Source of the DNA: Streptomyces justiciae
Lineage (GTDB): Bacteria; Actinomycetota; Actinomycetes; Streptomycetales; Streptomycetaceae
Assembly: GCF_015163075.1 (NCBI RefSeq)
Contig: NZ_JADDXU010000012.1
Span: forward strand, 248,001-312,000
Length of the DNA: 64,000 nucleotides
Direction of reading: 5' to 3'
Made by a program: the position numbers and the translations under genes. The notes under the pieces were generated by a model that saw nothing but the letters and a program-made list of their open reading frames with translations, searched no databases and had not been told where the DNA came from. Position 1 is the stretch's first letter; each line of letters starts with the position of its first letter. Positions 1 to 8,715 of this stretch are shown piece by piece.

Positions 1-582
1 GCCGCGCAGTAACGGCGCCGCCTCGGCGTTGAGGAAACCGACGATCCGGGTACGGGTCGCTATGCCGCCCGCCTTGCGGTACATCTGCTCGTAGTGCGTC
101 CGGGCCGCCCGCAGCATCTCCAGGTCGCCGACGGTCACCCGATGCCGCCCGCCCCGCGACACGTCGACGTCCTCGGGCGGGTTCTCCCACTCCCACACCG
201 GCATGACGGCGGGCGTGCCGGTGACCGCGGGCGCGCCCAGGATGTGCGGGCGCTGCTGCTCGTCGGAGCGCCACAGGGCGGTGGCCCGCTCCACGAACCC
301 GGACAGCGAGGTGCCGTGCGGGGCGGAGGGTTCGCCGGGTACGCCGAGCCCGATGTCGTCGAGGGTGACGGTCCGGTGCAGCCGTCCCGCGAGCACCTCG
401 CAGATCAGGTCGGGCACCTGGCCGCGGGGGCGCTGCCCCTTCAACCAGCGTGCCACGGCGGTGTGTTCGTAGCGGAGCGCGAGCCCGCGCGCCCGTCCCG
501 CCTGGTTCACGTGTGCGGCCAACCCCGCGTGCGAGATCCCCGCCTCGTCCAGGATCGCGTCGAGCAGAGTATTGGGCTGCAT
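1..582 (-). CDS. Helix-turn-helix regulatory protein, N-terminal part (truncated by window edge)
   Basis: Only the first 194 residues are present; the reading frame is still open at base 1. The protein starts MQPNTLLDAILDEAG, and residues 1-65 look like an XRE-like helix-turn-helix (SHAGLAAHVNQAG, then HTAVARWLKGQRP). This front end is typical of a family of long Streptomyces regulators with repeat-rich C-terminal parts (NsdA/NsdB-like proteins are examples), so a role in development or secondary metabolism is possible. The ATG at 582 has GGGGGG five bases upstream. A perfect palindrome lies 46 bases further up (628-646) and may be its operator. I recognise no motif in residues 66-194. Confidence 0.75.
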   Translation of the reverse strand, partial: MQPNTLLDAILDEAGISHAGLAAHVNQAGRARGLALRYEHTAVARWLKGQRPRGQVPDLICEVLAGRLHRTVTLDDIGLGVPGEPSAPHGTSLSGFVERATALWRSDEQQRPHILGAPAVTGTPAVMPVWEWENPPEDVDVSRGGRHRVTVGDLEMLRAARTHYEQMYRKAGGIATRTRIVGFLNAEAAPLLRG

Positions 583-627
583 ATATGCCCCCCGGGTGGC
601 TCGGTGCGGACAGAGTAGTGGGTCGGG

Positions 628-646
628 GTTCACACGGGGTGTGAAC
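628..646. promoter_or_regulatory. Palindrome GTTCACAC-GGG-GTGTGAAC, candidate operator
   Basis: Perfect 8+8 bp inverted repeat with a 3-base spacer, 46 bases upstream of the HTH gene that starts at 582. Its size, symmetry and position suit a dimeric regulator, most simply the neighbouring HTH protein controlling itself. Function is inferred. Confidence 0.5.
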
Positions 647-772
647 GGAGTGCTCGAATCCGCAGCGTGCGCGCACTGTCGCGGAGAGTTTCCAGCCGGT
701 TGACTGAAATGCCTCGCAAGAGGCCGGCCGGGCCGCCGGCTCCCCCTCGTACAGTGCGGCGGCCCGATTCCG

Positions 773-822
773 CGCCGTCCGCCCAGCTGCCTGCCCGACA
801 CTCCGTGGCGGGGCGGACGGCG
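773..822 (-). terminator. Hairpin downstream of the PP2C phosphatase gene
   Basis: Perfect 11-bp arms CGCCGTCCGCC (773-783) and GGCGGACGGCG (812-822) lie 42 bases beyond the phosphatase stop codon in its direction of transcription. There is no clear T-run, as is common in Streptomyces. The rest of the 281-base gap 583-863 holds only the palindrome at 628-646 and the presumed promoter of the HTH gene. Confidence 0.5.
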
Positions 823-863
823 TCGCCGCGCTGGCTTGGCGGTGCGACTCAACGCCGTTGGGG

Positions 864-1922
864 TTAAAGGTGCGTTGTCGGCTGCGGGTGCGATGTGGCT
901 GGTCGCGCAATTCCCCGCGCCCCTGAGGGGTGTCTGTGTGGGCGGTCGTTTCGTAGCACCAGTAAGGCGATGTCGTCCTTCGGGGTTCCGGTGGTGTGTC
1001 GTAGAAGCGCCGTGAAAACAGAGCCCAATAGAGCCTGGGGGACCTGGTCCGCAGCCTTCTCAAGGGCCGCCCTCAGGGAGAAGAACCGGCCATTCGTGTC
1101 CCTTGCGTCCTCGGCTCCGTCTGTGTGGAGGACGAGGGTCTCGCCCGGGAGGAGGTGGCCGCAGGGCATCGCCGGCAGGTGGGACGGCAAGGGAAACGGC
1201 CCGAGCGGAGGGAGGGGATCCGCTCGGGTGAGGGGGTCCACCCGGGGGCCGCTGAGGAGATACGGCCAGGGGTGGCCGCAGTTCAGTGCGTACAGCGCGC
1301 CGTCCTGACGGATCTCCAGGAGCAGTACGGTGACGAACTCCTCGGCGACCGGATTCTCCGGCTCCGCCCCACTGGACGGATGCTCGGCGCGGGCCCGCTC
1401 GCGCAGATGCCGGGCGTGGGCCCGCTCCAGCCGCCGTAGGACACAGCCGAGTTCGGGCTCGTCGTGCACGGCCTCGCGGAAGCTGCCCAGGACGGCGGCG
1501 GCCGTGCTGATGGCCGCGAGGCCATGGCCCCGTACATCGCCCATGACCGCGCGCACCCCGTGCTCGGTGGCGATGACCTCGTAGAGATCGCCGCCGACGG
1601 ATGCCCCGCGGTCCGCCGACAGCTGGGCGGCGGCGACGTTCAGCCCGTCGATCCGCGGGGGCAGCGGCCGCAGCAGCGCGCTCTGCGCGACGCCGGCGAC
1701 CTGCCGGATCTGCCGCAGCTCACGCAGCAGCGCCTTGCGGACGTGGAGTATCAGCCCGGTGCCGACGGCGAAGAAGACGGCGCTGGTGGCGAGCCGCGCC
1801 TCGAACCCGGTCTGCTGGGCGAGCGGGCACGTCATCTTGTACGAGATCGCCACGGCACCCCAGGCCGTGGGCAGCCCCAGCGCGAGCACCTTGCGGGGAA
1901 CCCGACCCCTGATACGGATCAT
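864..1922 (-). CDS. Membrane-anchored PP2C-family (SpoIIE/RsbU-type) serine phosphatase
   Basis: About 352 residues from the ATG at 1922. Two hydrophobic segments near the N-terminus (LALGLPTAWGAVAI and SAVFFAVGTGLIL) suggest membrane attachment. The rest is a PP2C-type phosphatase domain with metal-binding acidic motifs: GGDLYEV, GDVRGHG, HTDGAEDARD and TPKDDIALLVL. Such enzymes usually dephosphorylate anti-sigma-factor antagonists; no partner gene is adjacent, so the target is unknown. An upstream in-frame ATG at 2033 would add 37 residues, but that stretch contains the perfect hairpin 1953-1990 that probably ends pheT transcription, so I prefer 1922. The last 20 or so codons are formed by a dispersed Streptomyces gene-end repeat (881-932). 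Confidence 0.85.
   Translation of the reverse strand: MIRIRGRVPRKVLALGLPTAWGAVAISYKMTCPLAQQTGFEARLATSAVFFAVGTGLILHVRKALLRELRQIRQVAGVAQSALLRPLPPRIDGLNVAAAQLSADRGASVGGDLYEVIATEHGVRAVMGDVRGHGLAAISTAAAVLGSFREAVHDEPELGCVLRRLERAHARHLRERARAEHPSSGAEPENPVAEEFVTVLLLEIRQDGALYALNCGHPWPYLLSGPRVDPLTRADPLPPLGPFPLPSHLPAMPCGHLLPGETLVLHTDGAEDARDTNGRFFSLRAALEKAADQVPQALLGSVFTALLRHTTGTPKDDIALLVLRNDRPHRHPSGARGIARPATSHPQPTTHL
881..932 (-). repeat. Gene-end repeat, copy A (inside the phosphatase C-terminus)
   Basis: On the minus strand it reads GGGGCGCGGGGAATTGCGCG followed by ACCAGCCACATCGCACCCGC. The same core recurs at 11991-12047 and 51203-51250, each time at the 3' end of a gene and in that gene's orientation. 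Here it is translated, giving the C-terminal ARGIARPATSHPQP. Confidence 0.75.
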
Positions 1923-1952
1923 GCCGATGGCCCCCCATATAGGCCCAGACAG

Positions 1953-1990
1953 CAGAATCGGACCGACCCCGAAAGGCCGGTCCGATTCTG
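1953..1990 (-). terminator. Perfect 12-bp hairpin after pheT
   Basis: Arms CAGAATCGGACC (1953-1964) and GGTCCGATTCTG (1979-1990) are exact inverted complements around a 14-base loop. It begins 69 bases beyond the pheT stop and ends 31 bases before the chosen phosphatase start, so it fits a terminator for the pheST operon. Confidence 0.65.
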
Positions 1991-2058
1991 TCGAGCCATG
2001 GCCCGGATGGACCAGATCACTGGGAGTTCTCACTCAAACGAGTGAGGTAACGGATTCC

Positions 2059-4569
2059 TCAACCGCGCAGGACGGCTCCGGTCCGCTCCCCCGCCAGCGC
2101 AACAGCCGCATCCCGCGCAGCCGACGCCTCATCAACCGTCAGCGTCCGGTCCGCGGAGCGGAACCGCAGCGCATACGCCAGTGACTTCTTCCCGTCACCC
2201 AGCTGCTCCGCGTTCTCGTAGACGTCGAACAGCCGGATGCCCTCCAGCAGTTCACCGGCGCCCTCCCGCAGCGCCGCCTCGACGTCCGCGTGCGGTACGA
2301 ACTTGTCCACGACCAGCGCCACATCCTGCGTAGCGACAGGGAACGTGGAGATGCCCGGCGCCTGCGGCGTGTCGTCGCCGACGGCCTCCAGCGCGTCCAG
2401 GTCCAGCTCCATCGCACAGGTACGGACGGGCAGGCCGAAGGCCTTCACCACGCGCGGGTGCAGCTCACCGGCGTGACCGACGACCTTCTCGGCCCCGTCC
2501 GCCACGACCACGAGCTCGGCGCACCGACCCGGATGCCACGGCCCGTACTGACCGCCGCGGACGAGCAGTTCGACCCCGGCCTCACGGGCGACCGCCCGCG
2601 CCGCCTCGATGGCGTCGGCATAGTCGGCCGGACGGCCCTTGCCCCACCAGCCGGCCTGCTCGCGCGCCCCGGCGAGGACCGCGGCGACATGGCGCGGCTG
2701 CTCGGGCAGCGCGGCGTTGAGGTCGGCGATCTCCTCGTCGGTGGGACGCCGGTCCACCGGCAGCGCGGCGGCGACCTTCTGCTCCTCGCGCGGCAGGAAC
2801 ACCAGCCCCGTCTCGAAGAGGGCGAGGTCGTGCGAGCCCCGGCCGTCGTTGCGCCGCAGCGCGCCCAGCAGGCCCGGCAGCAGCGTCGTACGGAGCGCGG
2901 GCTCCTCGTCGTTGAGCGGGTTGGTGAGCTTGACGACGCGGCGGGCCGGGTCGTCGGCCTCCAGGAGGAGCTGGTCGAAGACCTGCTCGCCGATGAAGGG
3001 GTAGTTCGGCGCCTCGACGTACCCGGCACCGGCCAGTGCCCGGCCGACGCGGCGGTGCAGCCGCTGCCGGTGGGTGAGGCCGCGGCCCGACGGGGGCTTG
3101 GGCAGCGTGGAGGGCAGGTTCTCGTAGCCCTCCAGGCGGATGACCTCTTCGGCGAGGTCGTTGACCTCGGTGAGGTCGGGACGCCAGGACGGGACGGTGA
3201 CGATGAGCTCGTCCTGCCCGTACACGTCACAGCCGACCTGCTGGAGACGGCGTACGACAATCTCACGGCCGTAGTCCACGCCCGCCACCTTGTCCGGGTG
3301 GTCGGCCGGGACGGCGATGGTGTGCGGCGCGGACGGCGCGGCGATCTCGGTGACGCCGGCGTCGGCGGTGCCGCCCGCGAGGAGGACGAGGAGGTCGACC
3401 GTGCGCTGGGCCGCCGCGGCGGCGGCCGCCGGGTCGACACCGCGCTCGAAGCGGCGGGACGCCTCCGAGGACAGCTTGTGGCGACGGGCGGTGCGCGCGA
3501 TCGACACCGCGTCGAAGTGCGCGGCCTCGACGACGACGTCGGTGGTGCCCTCGCCCTCCTCGTGGTCGGCGATCTCCGTGTTGGCGCCGCCCATCACGCC
3601 GGCGAGGCCGATCGGGCCGCGGTCGTCGGTGATGACCAGGTCCTCGGCGTGCAGCTTCCGCGTGACGCCGTCGAGGGTGACGATCTGCTCGCCCTCGGCG
3701 GCCCGGCGGACGCCGATGGTGCCCTGGACCAGCTTGCGGTCGTAGGCGTGCAGCGGCTGGCCGAGCTCCATCATCACGTAGTTGGTGATGTCGACGGCGA
3801 GCGAGATCGGGCGCATGCCGACCTTCTGGAGCCGGCGCTTCAGCCAGATCGGGGAGCGGGCCTCGGGGCTGAGGCCGCCGACCGTACGGGCCGTGAAGCG
3901 GTCGCAGCCGTAGGGCTCGGAGACCTGGACCGGGTAGCCGTAGGCGTTGGGGCCCGGGACGTCGAGGAGGGCCGGGTCGCGCAGCGGCAGGCCGTAGGCG
4001 ATGGCGGTCTCACGGGCGACGCCGCGGATGGACAGGCAGTCGCCGCGGTTGGCGGTGACGGCGATGTCCAGGACCTCGTCGACCAGCTCAAGCAGTTCGA
4101 TGGCGTCCTTGCCGACCTCGGTCTCCGGCGGCAGCACGATGATGCCCTTGGTGCCGTCGTCGCCCATGCCCAGCTCGTCGCTGGAGCAGATCATGCCGTG
4201 GGACGTCTTGCCGTAGGTCTTGCGGGCGGAGATGGCGAAACCGCCGGGCAGCTCCGCGCCGGGGAGCACGACGACGACCTTGTCGCCGACGGCGAAGTTG
4301 CGGGCGCCGCAGACGATCTCCTGGGGCTCACCGGTGCCGTTGGCGGTGCCGACGTCGACCGTGCAGAACCGGATCGGCTTCTTGAAGCCCTCCAGCTCCT
4401 CGATGGTCAGCACCTGGCCGACGACCAGGGGGCCCTTGAGGCCGTCGCCGAGCTGCTCGACGGTCTCCACCTCGAGGCCTGCCGAAATGAGCTTGGCCTG
4501 GACGTCACGCCCGGTCTCCGTCGCCGGCAGGTCGACGTACTCCCGCAGCCAAGAAAGCGGGACCCGCAT
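2059..4569 (-). CDS. pheT: Phenylalanyl-tRNA synthetase beta subunit
   Basis: 836 residues, full length for a bacterial PheT. It forms the alpha2-beta2 enzyme with PheS and charges tRNA-Phe in the cytoplasm. In order: N-terminal MRVPLSWLREYVDLP; an OB-fold tRNA-binding region with LVVGQVL and EIVCGARNF (about 40-155); the B3/B4 editing region with SSEASRRFERGVDPA near 370; the B5 part with EEVIRLEGYENLP; and a C-terminal anticodon-binding domain beginning around FPVATQDVALVVD. Its ATG shares one base with the pheS stop (TGATG), so translation is probably coupled. A strong hairpin follows the gene at 1953-1990. Confidence 0.98.
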   Translation of the reverse strand: MRVPLSWLREYVDLPATETGRDVQAKLISAGLEVETVEQLGDGLKGPLVVGQVLTIEELEGFKKPIRFCTVDVGTANGTGEPQEIVCGARNFAVGDKVVVVLPGAELPGGFAISARKTYGKTSHGMICSSDELGMGDDGTKGIIVLPPETEVGKDAIELLELVDEVLDIAVTANRGDCLSIRGVARETAIAYGLPLRDPALLDVPGPNAYGYPVQVSEPYGCDRFTARTVGGLSPEARSPIWLKRRLQKVGMRPISLAVDITNYVMMELGQPLHAYDRKLVQGTIGVRRAAEGEQIVTLDGVTRKLHAEDLVITDDRGPIGLAGVMGGANTEIADHEEGEGTTDVVVEAAHFDAVSIARTARRHKLSSEASRRFERGVDPAAAAAAAQRTVDLLVLLAGGTADAGVTEIAAPSAPHTIAVPADHPDKVAGVDYGREIVVRRLQQVGCDVYGQDELIVTVPSWRPDLTEVNDLAEEVIRLEGYENLPSTLPKPPSGRGLTHRQRLHRRVGRALAGAGYVEAPNYPFIGEQVFDQLLLEADDPARRVVKLTNPLNDEEPALRTTLLPGLLGALRRNDGRGSHDLALFETGLVFLPREEQKVAAALPVDRRPTDEEIADLNAALPEQPRHVAAVLAGAREQAGWWGKGRPADYADAIEAARAVAREAGVELLVRGGQYGPWHPGRCAELVVVADGAEKVVGHAGELHPRVVKAFGLPVRTCAMELDLDALEAVGDDTPQAPGISTFPVATQDVALVVDKFVPHADVEAALREGAGELLEGIRLFDVYENAEQLGDGKKSLAYALRFRSADRTLTVDEASAARDAAVALAGERTGAVLRG

Positions 4570-5690
4570 CAGATCTCCATCCCGAACGGCCGGGTGAACC
4601 GGACGTCACCCTCGACCATGTCTCGCATGTCTTCGACGTTGTGGCGGAACATCAGCATCCGTTCGATGCCGAACCCGAAGGCGAATCCGCTGTACTTCTC
4701 GGGGTCCACACCGCAGGCCGTCAGGACCTTCGGGTTGACCATGCCGCAGCCGCCGAGCTCGATCCAGCCCTCGGAGGAGCAGGTGCGGCAGGGGCGGTCG
4801 GGGTTACCGACGGACTCGCCGCGGCAGACGTAGCACACCATGTCCATCTCGGCGGACGGCTCGGTGAAGGGGAAGAAGTTCGGGCGCAGCCGGGTCTTCA
4901 TGCCCTCGCCGAACAGGGCCTGGACCATGTGGTCCATGGTGCCCTTGAGGTCGGCCATGGTGAGGCCCTCGTCGACGGCCAGCAGCTCGACCTGGCGGAA
5001 GACCGGGGTGTGGGTCGCGTCCAGCTCGTCGGTGCGGTACACGACGCCGGGGCAGATCACGTACACCGGCAGCTCACGGCTCAGCAGCGAGCGGATCTGC
5101 ACGGGCGAGGTGTGGGTGCGCAGGACGACGCCGGACTCGGTGCCGCCCTCGGGGCCCTGCACGAAGAACGTGTCGGCCTCGCCGCGGGCCGGGTGGTCCG
5201 GGCCGATGTTCAGGGCGTCGAAGTTGAACCACTCGGCCTCGACCTGCGGGCCCTCGGCGACCTCGTAGCCCATGGCCACGAAGACGTCCTCGATGCGCTC
5301 CGACAGGGTGGTGAGCGGGTGGCGGGCGCCGGCCGGTACGCGGTCGTACGGCAGCGTGACGTCCACCGACTCCTCGACCAGTACGCGCGCGTCGCGCTCG
5401 GCCTCGAGTTCGGCCTGGCGGCCGGCGAGCGCCTTGTTCACCGCGCCGCGGGCCTGGCCGACGAGCTTTCCGGCGGCGGCCTTCGCGTGCGGGGGCAGGG
5501 CGCCGATCTCGCGGTTGGCGAGGGCCAGCGGCGAGGTGCCGCCGGTGTGGGCGACCTTGGCCTCCTGGAGCGCGTCGAGGGAGTCCGCGGCGGCGAAGGC
5601 GGCGAGCGCCTCGTCCCGCATGCGCTCGATCTCTTCTGGCTTCAATGCCTCGACCTCGACAGGGTCGTACGACTTATTCGGTGCCGACAT
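4569..5690 (-). CDS. pheS: Phenylalanyl-tRNA synthetase alpha subunit
   Basis: 373 residues. This is the catalytic subunit of the class II synthetase: an N-terminal helical arm, then motif 2 in the region FRQVELLAVDEG and motif 3 in FAFGFGIERMLMFRH near the C-terminus. The zinc-type cysteine cluster CYVCRGESVG...CRTC and the GGCGMVNP segment lie between them. The start ATG at 5690 is preceded by GGGAAGAG. The gene is first in a two-gene operon with pheT. I looked at the 139-base region upstream for a tRNA-sensing leader and saw only a possible -10 (TAGACT, minus strand, 5778-5783). Confidence 0.97.
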   Translation of the reverse strand: MSAPNKSYDPVEVEALKPEEIERMRDEALAAFAAADSLDALQEAKVAHTGGTSPLALANREIGALPPHAKAAAGKLVGQARGAVNKALAGRQAELEAERDARVLVEESVDVTLPYDRVPAGARHPLTTLSERIEDVFVAMGYEVAEGPQVEAEWFNFDALNIGPDHPARGEADTFFVQGPEGGTESGVVLRTHTSPVQIRSLLSRELPVYVICPGVVYRTDELDATHTPVFRQVELLAVDEGLTMADLKGTMDHMVQALFGEGMKTRLRPNFFPFTEPSAEMDMVCYVCRGESVGNPDRPCRTCSSEGWIELGGCGMVNPKVLTACGVDPEKYSGFAFGFGIERMLMFRHNVEDMRDMVEGDVRFTRPFGMEI

Positions 5691-5804
5691 CTCTTCCCGT
5701 GCTTCCGATTGGCTGGCGGATGGTCCCCGTGACCGGCGCTCTCAGCCGTGTGCAGGACACAAAGGTGCCAAAGGCCGAGTCTAACGGGGTGGAGGTGTAC
5801 GAAT

Positions 5805-5819
5805 GCGCCCGTGGGGCGC
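5805..5819 (-). terminator. Short hairpin after the sensor kinase gene
   Basis: Inverted repeat GCGCCC-GTG-GGGCGC, 11 bases past the kinase stop and upstream of the pheS leader. It is short but GC-only, consistent with a terminator separating the kinase from pheST. Confidence 0.4.
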
Positions 5820-5829
5820 TCTCCGGCTC

Positions 5830-6939
5830 TCAGGTGAGATAGGCCGGGGCCGCCACGGGCAACGTAAATCGGAACTCGGCACCGCCGCCGGGGGCGCGGC
5901 CGACCGTGATGGCGCCGCCGTGGGCCTCGACGATGCCCTTGACGATGTAGAGCCCGAGGCCCGTGCCACCGCGCTTGCTGCCCCGCCAGAAGCGGGTGAA
6001 GACGCGGTTCATGGACTCCTCCGGGATGCCGGGCCCCTCGTCGCTGACGGTGACCGATGTGCCGGTGTCCTCCCCTTCCCGGGGGGACGCGGCGGGCGTG
6101 ACGTCAATGGTGACGGTTCCCTCGCCGTGGCGCACGGCATTTTCCAGCAGGTTGCTGAGCACCTGGTCGATCTTGTCGGGGTCGGCCCAGAGCTGAGGCA
6201 GCGGCTGCTCGATGCGGAGCAGGAACCGGTCGGCGGTCTGCCCGGCGGCGACGTACGCCTGGATGTGCCGCCCGACGGCGGCCCCGATGTCGACGGGCTG
6301 GCGCCGTACCTCAAGGCGTCCGGAGTCGATCCGGGAGATGTCCAGCAGCTCGGCGATGAGGCGGGTGACCCGGTCGGCGTCGGCGTCGACGGTCTCCAGC
6401 ATCAGCCGCTTCTGGTCGTCCGTGAACCGCTCCCACTTGGCGAGGAGCGTGGCCGTGAAGCCCTTGACGGAGGTGAGCGGGGAGCGCAGCTCGTGCGCGA
6501 CGGTGGCGATCAGCTCGGCGTGACTGCGCTCGGTGCGGCGCCGGGCCTCGGTGTCGCGGAGGCAGACGACGACGCGCTGGACGGGCCCGGTGGGTCCGCC
6601 ACGGACGTAGCGCGCGGAGACGAGGACCTCGCGGCCGCCGGGAAGCAGCAGGTTGCGCTCGGGCTGCCGGGTCCGGATGGCGAGTCCGCCGTAGGGGTCG
6701 GTCAGCTGCCACCAGCGCCGCCCCTCCAGGTCCTCTAACGGCAGGGCCTTCTCCAGCCGCTGGCCGAGGGCCTCGGCGGCGGGGACCCGGGTGATGCGTT
6801 CGGCGGCGGTGTTGAAGCAGATCACGCGTCCCTGCTCGTCGGCGACGACGAGACCGTCGGGCAGATCGTTGGGGTCACAGGCGTGCGCGGCGTCCTCACC
6901 GGCCTGTGCTCCCGGCGCCCCGCTCGTCCCGACACTCAT
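5830..6939 (-). CDS. Orphan PAS-domain sensor histidine kinase
   Basis: 369 residues with no transmembrane segment visible, so probably cytoplasmic. A PAS-like sensor covers about residues 20-130 (LPDGLVVADEQGRVICFN). The kinase core has an H-box VAHELRSPLTSVKG, an N-box NLLENAVRHG, a G1 box DEGPGIPEE and a G2 box GTGLGLYIVKGI, all intact, so it should autophosphorylate. No response regulator is encoded nearby, so its partner is unknown. It lies between the SpoU methyltransferase and pheST on the same strand, with a hairpin behind it. The ATG at 6939 is the natural start. Confidence 0.9.
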   Translation of the reverse strand: MSVGTSGAPGAQAGEDAAHACDPNDLPDGLVVADEQGRVICFNTAAERITRVPAAEALGQRLEKALPLEDLEGRRWWQLTDPYGGLAIRTRQPERNLLLPGGREVLVSARYVRGGPTGPVQRVVVCLRDTEARRRTERSHAELIATVAHELRSPLTSVKGFTATLLAKWERFTDDQKRLMLETVDADADRVTRLIAELLDISRIDSGRLEVRRQPVDIGAAVGRHIQAYVAAGQTADRFLLRIEQPLPQLWADPDKIDQVLSNLLENAVRHGEGTVTIDVTPAASPREGEDTGTSVTVSDEGPGIPEESMNRVFTRFWRGSKRGGTGLGLYIVKGIVEAHGGAITVGRAPGGGAEFRFTLPVAAPAYLT

Positions 6940-6992
6940 CCCCGTACCCCACCTCTCACGACGGCTGAGGGGCCCCCGAGCTGGTCACCCTA

Positions 6993-7835
<843 letters not shown>

Positions 7836-7865
7836 GGGGCTCACTTTCGGAAAGGACAACAAGCA

Positions 7866-7895
7866 GGACCCGCAAGCCCGAAAGCCTGCGGGTCC
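7866..7895 (-). terminator. Intrinsic terminator of infC-rpmI-rplT
   Basis: Arms GGACCCGCA (7866-7874) and TGCGGGTCC (7887-7895) are perfect complements 34 bases past the rplT stop. On the minus strand the hairpin is followed by TGCTTGTTGTCCTTT, a T-rich run that is rare in this GC-rich DNA. Confidence 0.75.
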
Positions 7896-7929
7896 CTCAT
7901 GTCACGTCGGCTCGAAGCCAGCGCTTGCG

Positions 7930-8313
7930 TCAGGCCGCCTTGGGGGCGTTGACGTCGGCCGGGAGGGCCTTCTGCGCGACCTCGACCAGCGCGGCGAACG
8001 CGGTGGCGTCGTTGACGGCCAGCTCGGCCAGGATCTTGCGGTCGACCTCGATGTTCGCGGCCTTCAGACCCTGGATGAAGCGGTTGTACGTGATGCCGTT
8101 GGCGCGGGCAGCGGCGTTGATGCGCTGGATCCACAGCTGGCGGAAGTCACCCTTGCGCTTCTTGCGGTCGTTGTAGTTGTAGACCAGCGAGTGGGTGACC
8201 TGCTCCTTGGCCTTGCGGTACAGGCGCGAACGCTGACCGCGGTAGCCGGAGGCCTGCTCGAGGATCGCCCGGCGCTTCTTGTGGGCGTTGACTGCCCGCT
8301 TGACGCGTGCCAC
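7930..8313 (-). CDS. rplT: Ribosomal protein L20
   Basis: 127 residues, the usual length. The basic N-terminus MARVKRAVNAHKKRRAIL and the globular part with RQLWIQRINAAARANGI are characteristic of L20, a 23S rRNA-binding assembly protein of the large subunit. It starts with GTG at 8313 behind AAGGAG. It is the last gene of infC-rpmI-rplT. L20 represses its own operon in other bacteria by binding mRNA, and the hairpin at 8333-8358 just upstream is a possible site. Confidence 0.98.
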   Translation of the reverse strand: MARVKRAVNAHKKRRAILEQASGYRGQRSRLYRKAKEQVTHSLVYNYNDRKKRKGDFRQLWIQRINAAARANGITYNRFIQGLKAANIEVDRKILAELAVNDATAFAALVEVAQKALPADVNAPKAA

Positions 8314-8332
8314 TTGTTAACTCCTTGTAGCG

Positions 8333-8358
8333 GGGCCGTGGTTGGACTCACACGGCCC
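8333..8358 (-). promoter_or_regulatory. Hairpin in the rpmI-rplT gap
   Basis: Perfect 8-bp arms GGGCCGTG and CACGGCCC around a 10-base loop, 20 bases upstream of the rplT start. It could be an L20-responsive mRNA element or simply a processing or stability hairpin. Confidence 0.4.
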
Positions 8359-8411
8359 GGAAATCGATTGGGTCCCGGTCTGGAGGTGGATCAGGCGCTG
8401 CGCGCCCGACC

Positions 8412-8606
8412 TCACTTGCCGAGAAGCTTCTTGATCTTCGCGGCGTCGCCCGGGGCCATCTCGGCGTTGCCGGTGAGGCGACGCGTCACGCGGGACGACT
8501 TGTGCTCGAGCAGGTGGCGCTTGCCGGCGCGCTCACGGAGCACCTTGCCGGAGCCGGTGACCTTGAAGCGCTTGCTGGCACCGCTGTGCGACTTGTTCTT
8601 CGGCAT
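8412..8606 (-). CDS. rpmI: Ribosomal protein L35
   Basis: 64 residues, the standard size. MPKNKSHSGASKRFKVTGSG at the start and the lysine/arginine-rich tail are typical of bL35, a small basic large-subunit protein. It is the middle gene of the conserved infC-rpmI-rplT operon. The ATG at 8606 has a GGAG-type ribosome binding site upstream (GAGGAGAG). Confidence 0.98.
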   Translation of the reverse strand: MPKNKSHSGASKRFKVTGSGKVLRERAGKRHLLEHKSSRVTRRLTGNAEMAPGDAAKIKKLLGK

Positions 8607-8631
8607 AGCGCCGTTCTCTCCTCTGGGTGGC

Positions 8632-8670
8632 GCTCCGGTGCCCGGTCGTGAAACCGGGCACGGGTGGAGC
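8632..8670 (-). promoter_or_regulatory. Extended hairpin in the infC-rpmI gap
   Basis: Inner perfect arms GTGCCCGGT (8638-8646) and ACCGGGCAC (8653-8661) are flanked by outer GCTCC/GGAGC (8632-8636, 8666-8670). It sits 26 bases upstream of rpmI. Together with the rpmI-rplT hairpin it may tune or protect this operon's mRNA. Confidence 0.4.
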
Positions 8671-8715
8671 GTCGCTCTTGTATCGGTTACGTCCTGGGGA
8701 CTCGCGTCCCTGGGA

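Noticed and set aside
2290..4833. 847-codon open frame antisense to pheT
   Set aside because: It is the mirror of a high-GC coding strand: composition is Gly/Ala/Arg/Val-rich with no recognisable domain, and pheT on the other strand is certain.
5691..5829. T-box or Phe-codon attenuator leader before pheS
   Set aside because: No T-box sequence, no small Phe-rich open frame and no terminator directly before pheS were found.
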